In this document: piece by piece, positions 58,355 through 64,000 of the stretch
How positions within the stretch are numbered: the stretch's first letter is position 1
Layout of the letters: every line of letters starts with the position of its first letter
NCBI RefSeq assembly: GCF_008729015.1
Contig: NZ_RKSM01000001.1
Span: 806,001 to 870,000 of the forward strand
Length of the DNA stretch: 64,000 bases
Source: Haloarcula sp. CBA1129
GTDB lineage: Archaea > Halobacteriota > Halobacteria > Halobacteriales > Haloarculaceae
Direction of reading: 5' to 3'
Notes under the pieces: generated by a model
The model's input: only the letters and a program-made list of their open reading frames with translations
What the model was told of the DNA's origin: nothing
The model's database searches: none
Position numbers and translations under genes: made by a program

Positions 58355-61300
58355 GTTTCAGACGAACCCTCGTGGGGTTGAAGCAGTGACGGCGGGGTGG
58401 TCGAGACGCGCACTATCGCGTTTCAGACGAACCCTCGTGGGGTTGAAGCGAGTAGCGCTCGTGGATCGGGCAAGCAGGGGTGTTTCAGACGAACCCTCGT
58501 GGGGTTGAAGCTGGCGAATCGTCAAGGACGAAGACATGGCGCTGCAAGGTTTCAGACGAACCCTCGTGGGGTTGAAGCTGGCTGGATTTCGCTCGAACCG
58601 GGAGAAGAGTTCGGGTTTCAGACGAACCCTCGTGGGGTTGAAGCCTGGTTCTCGACAGCGTCGCCGGCGTCGACGACCGTTTCAGACGAACCCTCGTGGG
58701 GTTGAAGCCATCTTCGTGGCGTCCATGTCGATGGAATCCGTGTTGTTTCAGACGAACCCTCGTGGGGTTGAAGCACGTCACGCGAGAGTTGGACGATTTC
58801 GGTCGGCACCCGTTTCAGACGAACCCTCGTGGGGTTGAAGCGACGAGTCGATATCGAGCAACTCCTCGGCTTTTTCGAGTTTCAGACGAACCCTCGTGGG
58901 GTTGAAGCCTATGATAGCGAGATGTTACGACGCGAAGCGACCGAGTTTCAGACGAACCCTCGTGGGGTTGAAGCCTGCACCGAATCCAGGAAGATCCTTG
59001 CTCGTGAAGTGTTTCAGACGAACCCTCGTGGGGTTGAAGCACTGGTGACGACGGTGAAGAGGTGACGTACAACCCGGTTTCAGACGAACCCTCGTGGGGT
59101 TGAAGCGTCAGGATCGTCGACGTCAGGATGAGGCACGACTTGTTTCAGACGAACCCTCGTGGGGTTGAAGCCTGTTTATCGTTTGCATAGTGATGGTTGC
59201 GTTATACGTTTCAGACGAACCCTCGTGGGGTTGAAGCCGCATCGCCGGCACGGAACCCAACGAGAACGAAATCGTTTCAGACGAACCCTCGTGGGGTTGA
59301 AGCAACGGAGCAATCAAGGGCGTCCGCCGTCCAAATGTTTCAGACGAACCCTCGTGGGGTTGAAGCTTGACGGGAACGAACTTGACGAGTCCGCCCTGCT
59401 CGTTTCAGACGAACCCTCGTGGGGTTGAAGCATCAACAATGTCGTCGGCGTCAATTTTGAACGATGGTTTCAGACGAACCCTCGTGGGGTTGAAGCACGC
59501 GAGTAGCCAGTGACGCGCCCACCGTCTCCGCGCGTTTCAGACGAACCCTCGTGGGGTTGAAGCAGGATGCCAGAGTAACTCGCGTCTGTCGAGCCGTGTT
59601 TCAGACGAACCCTCGTGGGGTTGAAGCGCCCGTTCCGTCGCGTTTGGTCGCTCCGCATACGTTGTTTCAGACGAACCCTCGTGGGGTTGAAGCCGTAGCC
59701 CAATCCACGCCAAAGTCATTACTCATGTGTTTCAGACGAACCCTCGTGGGGTTGAAGCATTGCGGGAGTCGGCGTCGTCCCGGTCTGAATCATCGGTTTC
59801 AGACGAACCCTCGTGGGGTTGAAGCGGACACTGGACAGTCTCGACAGCCCCCTGTATCTCGCGTTTCAGACGAACCCTCGTGGGGTTGAAGCAGGGCACG
59901 CCGACGGTCAACCGGAAGGGCTACGCCGGTTTCAGACGAACCCTCGTGGGGTTGAAGCTCCCAACGCGATGTTCTTACTTTTGGATATGTTGGTTTCAGA
60001 CGAACCCTCGTGGGGTTGAAGCTAACTCGTGTGAGTTGTATAGAAAATTCCCAGCGAGTTTCAGACGAACCCTCGTGGGGTTGAAGCCCCGAACGAATCA
60101 GGGACGGGAATCTCGCTGGTAGAGTTTCAGACGAACCCTCGTGGGGTTGAAGCCTCTACCTTCGTCGCTAGCTTACTCTGTCGAGAGAGTTTCAGACGAA
60201 CCCTCGTGGGGTTGAAGCGCGCGCGCCCTCTCGCGCCGCTGGCGTCAGCTCCGTGTTTCAGACGAACCCTCGTGGGGTTGAAGCCTCTTCGAGAACCTCA
60301 GCCACTTCTACCGATAGAGTTTCAGACGAACCCTCGTGGGGTTGAAGCACTTCCTTCGGGAGTTCGTGGTGGGGCCACGCCTCGTTTCAGACGAACCCTC
60401 GTGGGGTTGAAGCCATTATGATCTGTCCGAGAAGGTCGGGGAGTCCGTGTTTCAGACGAACCCTCGTGGGGTTGAAGCCCACAGCAGGCACAGGTTTCGA
60501 CGTTCGTCATAGAAGTTTCAGACGAACCCTCGTGGGGTTGAAGCACGCATCTTCAGCTGACGAACTCGGCTCCGCAGTCTGGTTTCAGACGAACCCTCGT
60601 GGGGTTGAAGCGGCCCGCGTGGGAAGGGCGACATCCTGAAGTACCTGTTTCAGACGAACCCTCGTGGGGTTGAAGCCAGCGTCGACTCATCTGTCGGGAT
60701 ATGTGGGTTCTCGGTTTCAGACGAACCCTCGTGGGGTTGAAGCAGGAATCAGGTCGCCGGGCTCAGGGAGTGAGGCGTTTCAGACGAACCCTCGTGGGGT
60801 TGAAGCAGGAATCAGGTCGCCGGGCTCAGGGAGTGAGGCGTTTCAGACGAACCCTCGTGGGGTTGAAGCCGCTTTAGCTGATTCGCCGCGTCGGTCGCGC
60901 CGGTTTCAGACGAACCCTCGTGGGGTTGAAGCGCTTCCTTAACGGCTTCGTGGACCATCTCGGCCACGGTTTCAGACGAACCCTCGTGGGGTTGAAGCTG
61001 GGCATTGACCCCGGGGTTTTGGTCGTCAATCCGGTTTCAGACGAACCCTCGTGGGGTTGAAGCGCTGATACTCCGGCCGCTGTCACTGGATGCCATCGGT
61101 TTCAGACGAACCCTCGTGGGGTTGAAGCCGCAATCGGGCCGTCCCTCGCGTGGATCGGGCCGGACGTTTCAGACGAACCCTCGTGGGGTTGAAGCGTGCC
61201 GCCGTCGTCGTCGGCTACCTGAATGTCCATCGTTTCAGACGAACCCTCGTGGGGTTGAAGCGGTGAGGTAGTCCACTCCGTCGAACAACTCGCCGCGTTT

Positions 61301-62773
61301 CAGACGAACCCTCGTGGGGTTGAAGCCACTGCCCACGCCCGCCGAGTTGTTCGACCCGAATAGTTTCAGACGAACCCTCGTGGGGTTGAAGCCATCCACT
61401 CCAGATTGTACTGTTGCACGTCCTCGGCAGTTTCAGACGAACCCTCGTGGGGTTGAAGCGACGACAACGCACAGCTTCGATTCGACAAACTACTCGTTTC
61501 AGACGAACCCTCGTGGGGTTGAAGCGCTGTATCGAGATAAGGGAGCGGACTTTCTCGAGTTTCAGACGAACCCTCGTGGGGTTGAAGCCAGTTCGTCGAT
61601 AACCGAGAGATCAGATAGGTCCACGTTTCAGACGAACCCTCGTGGGGTTGAAGCTCCGTCAATATCGTAGACGAAAGTGGTTGAGGTGGTTTCAGACGAA
61701 CCCTCGTGGGGTTGAAGCAGGTTCAATCCCCCCGCCCCGTGTATAGGTCATACGGGTTTCAGACGAACCCTCGTGGGGTTGAAGCATCGGCGCAGCCGTG
61801 CTGTTCGCCTACTACCAGCCGTTTCAGACGAACCCTCGTGGGGTTGAAGCGCCGGCCTGCTCGGTCAGCGACGAGATCACCACGGGTTTCAGACGAACCC
61901 TCGTGGGGTTGAAGCGCAGATCAGGTGATCGCGCACGCTGATCTGTCGAAGGTTTCAGACGAACCCTCGTGGGGTTGAAGCGAGTCCGTCGACGCGCTCC
62001 GGCGGGCCGATCAGGACGTTTCAGACGAACCCTCGTGGGGTTGAAGCCCCGCCCGTACAGCAGACCACAGATTTTCCCTGCCGGGGTTTCAGACGAACCC
62101 TCGTGGGGTTGAAGCTCCCCACGTAGCGGAGCCGTGAAGGTTGATTTCGCGTTTCAGACGAACCCTCGTGGGGTTGAAGCGAACAGTATTTCGACCGCGT
62201 CTGATGTTGTTGATGGTTTCAGACGAACCCTCGTGGGGTTGAAGCGGCTGCCGTCGACGGCGTCGCGGTAGGTGAGCGACCGTTTCAGACGAACCCTCGT
62301 GGGGTTGAAGCGGACGACGGGAAAAAGGACCCGACAGTCACCCTCGTTTCAGACGAACCCTCGTGGGGTTGAAGCGCCCAGTACAGTGAGACGTGCCCCG
62401 GCGTATACTCGCGTTTCAGACGAACCCTCGTGGGGTTGAAGCATACCTCATACTACGCCGCCATAACCTTTGAACCTCGTTTCAGACGAACCCTCGTGGG
62501 GTTGAAGCACGCGCTTTCGAGAGCGGCTCGCGGACAGATCGGACGTTTCAGACGAACCCTCGTGGGGTTGAAGCACCATGACGTTCACCTTCGAGGCCGC
62601 CGACGGCAGTAGTTTCAGACGAACCCTCGTGGGGTTGAAGCCAACTGCTGGATTTGGTACTGTCGTACAGAGTCCTCGTTTCAGACGAACCCTCGTGGGG
62701 TTGAAGAGCCCATACTGCTTTGAGTTTCGCGGCTATCTGAGTGGTTTCAGACGAATCCTCTACATCCCAAATC
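58355..62773 (+). CRISPR. Type I-B CRISPR array, 67 repeats plus a degenerate terminal one
   Basis: The 30-bp repeat is GTTTCAGACGAACCC followed by TCGTGGGGTTGAAGC, seemingly invariant in all but the last copies; spacers are mostly 33-37 bp (one is 32). Starts counted by eye run from 58355 to 62678. The repeat at 62678 has A instead of the final C, and the terminal one at 62744-62773 keeps only its first half, marking the leader-distal old end. One spacer occurs twice in a row (60744-60776 and 60807-60839). The repeat belongs to the Haloferax/Haloarcula type. Open frames within the array are artefacts. Confidence 0.98.
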
Positions 62774-63254
62774 TTTCCGAACAGAAAGGTAGTGCTTTCT
62801 ACGGACCCGTCAAAAGATGGTCAGTTTATGTGTGCGCTGACGCCGCAGGAAGTCTGCTAGGACTCAGTATCTACGCCTGTGTAGTAATATTGAGTGCAGT
62901 TTACAGCAGAGGGCGGCGGGGGGAAAGAGGGGATGTACGGGGATGGAGCGCGCGAGAGGACATGTCAGAGGGCACCCAGTTGGCTCCATCCCTAAGCGGG
63001 GATCGGGCGTGGGCGATGGTAGGCGGGCATGTCGGATACTTTTCGGGGACCGCCTCCGACTGGCGGCTATCTATGTCTACTGGCTGACCTGTACTAAAAC
63101 CCCGCAGCGAGTTTCTGACTCAGAAACTTTGCTTCCAATTGATTCTGTCAAGGACAACGAACCAGCCGGTTTTCGTCTATCCAGACCCTCCACCGTTTCC
63201 GGAGCTTTCAGCGACGGAAGTTAGCTCAAGTTCTCTTTGGAATTACAGACTAGA
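62774..63254. other. Intergenic region between the array and orc1
   Basis: No gene supported; open frames here continue from the array and lack haloarchaeal composition. No origin boxes or dispersed palindromes are present on this side of orc1. Confidence 0.5.
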
Positions 63255-64000
63255 TTAGTAGTCGGAGAGGCCCGATTGAAGCAGGTTGTTATCGTCAGCC
63301 GTCGATTCGATGATATTCGCGAGTTCTTCGAAGCGAGTCGTTGAGAGGAGAACCTCAAGTACGGCTTGCAGCGGCACGTCAAGCTCATACTCGTGATACC
63401 GGCCAGCCGAGAGTCCCTCGTTCCGTTCATAGACGCTGATGAGCCCAAGCATATTCATATCCGAAAGATGGTCACGAACACGGCGTTCGCTCACGCTGTC
63501 GGTGTCGAGCCGGTCGCAAATCTTCACGTATCGCTCGTAAAGATTCCGAGAGCGGACAGGAACACTATCCAGTGCTTGGTAGTACGCGAGCGCACAGAGG
63601 ACGGCATGTCCCTGTGTCGTGAGTTCCTGCATTCCCTCGTAGAGTTGATTCTTTTCCAGTTCGTCCTGAGCGTCTCGGACATGATCTTCGGTTACAGTGT
63701 CAGAATCAGCAGCTTGCGCGAGTTCGCCGGCTTCACGGAGCAGCCGGATTGCTTGTCGGGCCGATCCCGTGTCCTGCGCAGCAAAAGCTGCACAGAGCGG
63801 GACAGCGTCTTCTGATAAAACATCATTATAGAACGCTTTCTCGGCGCGCGGGTTCAGAATTGAGCGCAGTTGGTTCGCATCGTACGGCGGAAACAGAATC
63901 TCCTTTTCAGCGAGCGTGTCCTTGACCTTTGGTGAAAGATTGTCCCGGAACTGAAAGTCGTTGCTGATACCAACGATTACTGGACGGACATCGTTGACGT
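63255..64000 (-). CDS. orc1: Orc1/Cdc6 replication initiator, C-terminal part (runs off window end)
   Basis: 247 codons plus the stop at 63255-63257. From the window edge: VRPVIVGISNDFQFRDNLSPKVKDTL (sensor 1 region and arginine finger), then FPPYDANQLRSIL, the sensor 2 helix GSARQAIRLLREAGELAQAAD, and the winged-helix domain (ELTTQGHAVLCALAYYQ, VRDHLSDMNMLGLI). The ATPase N-terminus and Walker motifs lie beyond the window. It starts almost where the 1-343 fragment stops in the protein, with roughly 45-60 residues missing between them (Walker B region). Confidence 0.93.
   Translation of the reverse strand, partial: VNDVRPVIVGISNDFQFRDNLSPKVKDTLAEKEILFPPYDANQLRSILNPRAEKAFYNDVLSEDAVPLCAAFAAQDTGSARQAIRLLREAGELAQAADSDTVTEDHVRDAQDELEKNQLYEGMQELTTQGHAVLCALAYYQALDSVPVRSRNLYERYVKICDRLDTDSVSERRVRDHLSDMNMLGLISVYERNEGLSAGRYHEYELDVPLQAVLEVLLSTTRFEELANIIESTADDNNLLQSGLSDY

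Noticed and set aside
58397-62612. Many open frames of 60-118 codons in and opposite the CRISPR array
   Set aside because: They are translations of the repeat (FQTNPRGVEA, RRTLVGLK, QPHEGSSET units) joined by spacers.
62578-63224. Open frames of 169 and 93 codons after the array
   Set aside because: They begin in the array or in non-coding sequence and show no haloarchaeal composition or known motif.

Overview
The window is haloarchaeal (class Halobacteria). Its proteins are strongly acidic. It carries Orc1/Cdc6 with G-string origin boxes, a Tat lipoprotein with a haloarchaeal-type signal, PadR and small winged-helix regulators, an ISH-type IS5-family element, and a type I-B CRISPR-Cas locus whose repeat is of the Haloferax/Haloarcula type. 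No rRNA, tRNA or core metabolic genes were seen. With replication and conjugation genes present, this looks like a plasmid or megaplasmid rather than the main chromosome.

Layout. (1) 0-2.1 kb: 5' part of an orc1/cdc6 gene and a candidate origin with inverted origin-recognition boxes. (2) 2.2-4.6 kb: three membrane-protein genes, the middle one carrying a C-terminal 2H cyclic-phosphodiesterase domain. (3) 5.4-9.5 kb: a coiled-coil plasmid protein with an origin box inside its coding sequence, PadR and winged-helix regulators, and a two-gene unit behind a highly structured RNA leader. (4) 9.5-27 kb: a defence-like island with an ABC ATPase plus TOPRIM pair, a PD-(D/E)XK nuclease plus unknown partner, a TrlF-like PHP-ATPase, a TcmP protein with two paralogous three-Cys radical-SAM proteins, a response regulator, a PIN-like protein and a DUF3800-like protein. 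(5) 28-32 kb: an OB-fold single-strand-binding-type protein behind a second structured leader, then a complete IS5-family element lying between two copies of a 149-bp direct repeat. (6) 32.8-45.0 kb: a tightly packed nine-gene minus-strand operon for DNA transfer: pilin-like protein, large glycoprotein, Tat lipoprotein, TrbL/VirB6-like protein, VirB4 ATPase, RHH accessory protein, second accessory protein, HUH relaxase and TraD/VirD4 coupling protein. A repeat-rich AT-rich region upstream could be oriT and promoter. (7) 45.9-48.7 kb: a free-standing LAGLIDADG endonuclease, a frameshifted membrane protein gene and a DUF433/DUF5615 toxin-antitoxin pair. (8) 48.9-62.8 kb: cas6-cas8b-cas7-cas5-cas3-cas4-cas1-cas2 followed by a leader and an array of 67 repeats plus one degenerate terminal repeat. 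(9) 63.2-64.0 kb: the 3' part of an orc1/cdc6 gene.

How it fits together. The two orc1 pieces lie on the same strand and are complementary (N-terminal 114 codons; C-terminal 247 codons starting just before sensor 1), so they may be two ends of one gene on a circular replicon only slightly longer than the window. If so, this is a compact self-transmissible haloarchaeal plasmid carrying its own adaptive immunity and several accessory defence modules. Five nearly identical 40-42 bp palindromes of CTAACCAACA / TGTTGGTTAG lie only between genes and are scattered over 45 kb; nothing annotated here explains them. All functional calls rest on reading motifs by eye; no database search was run.
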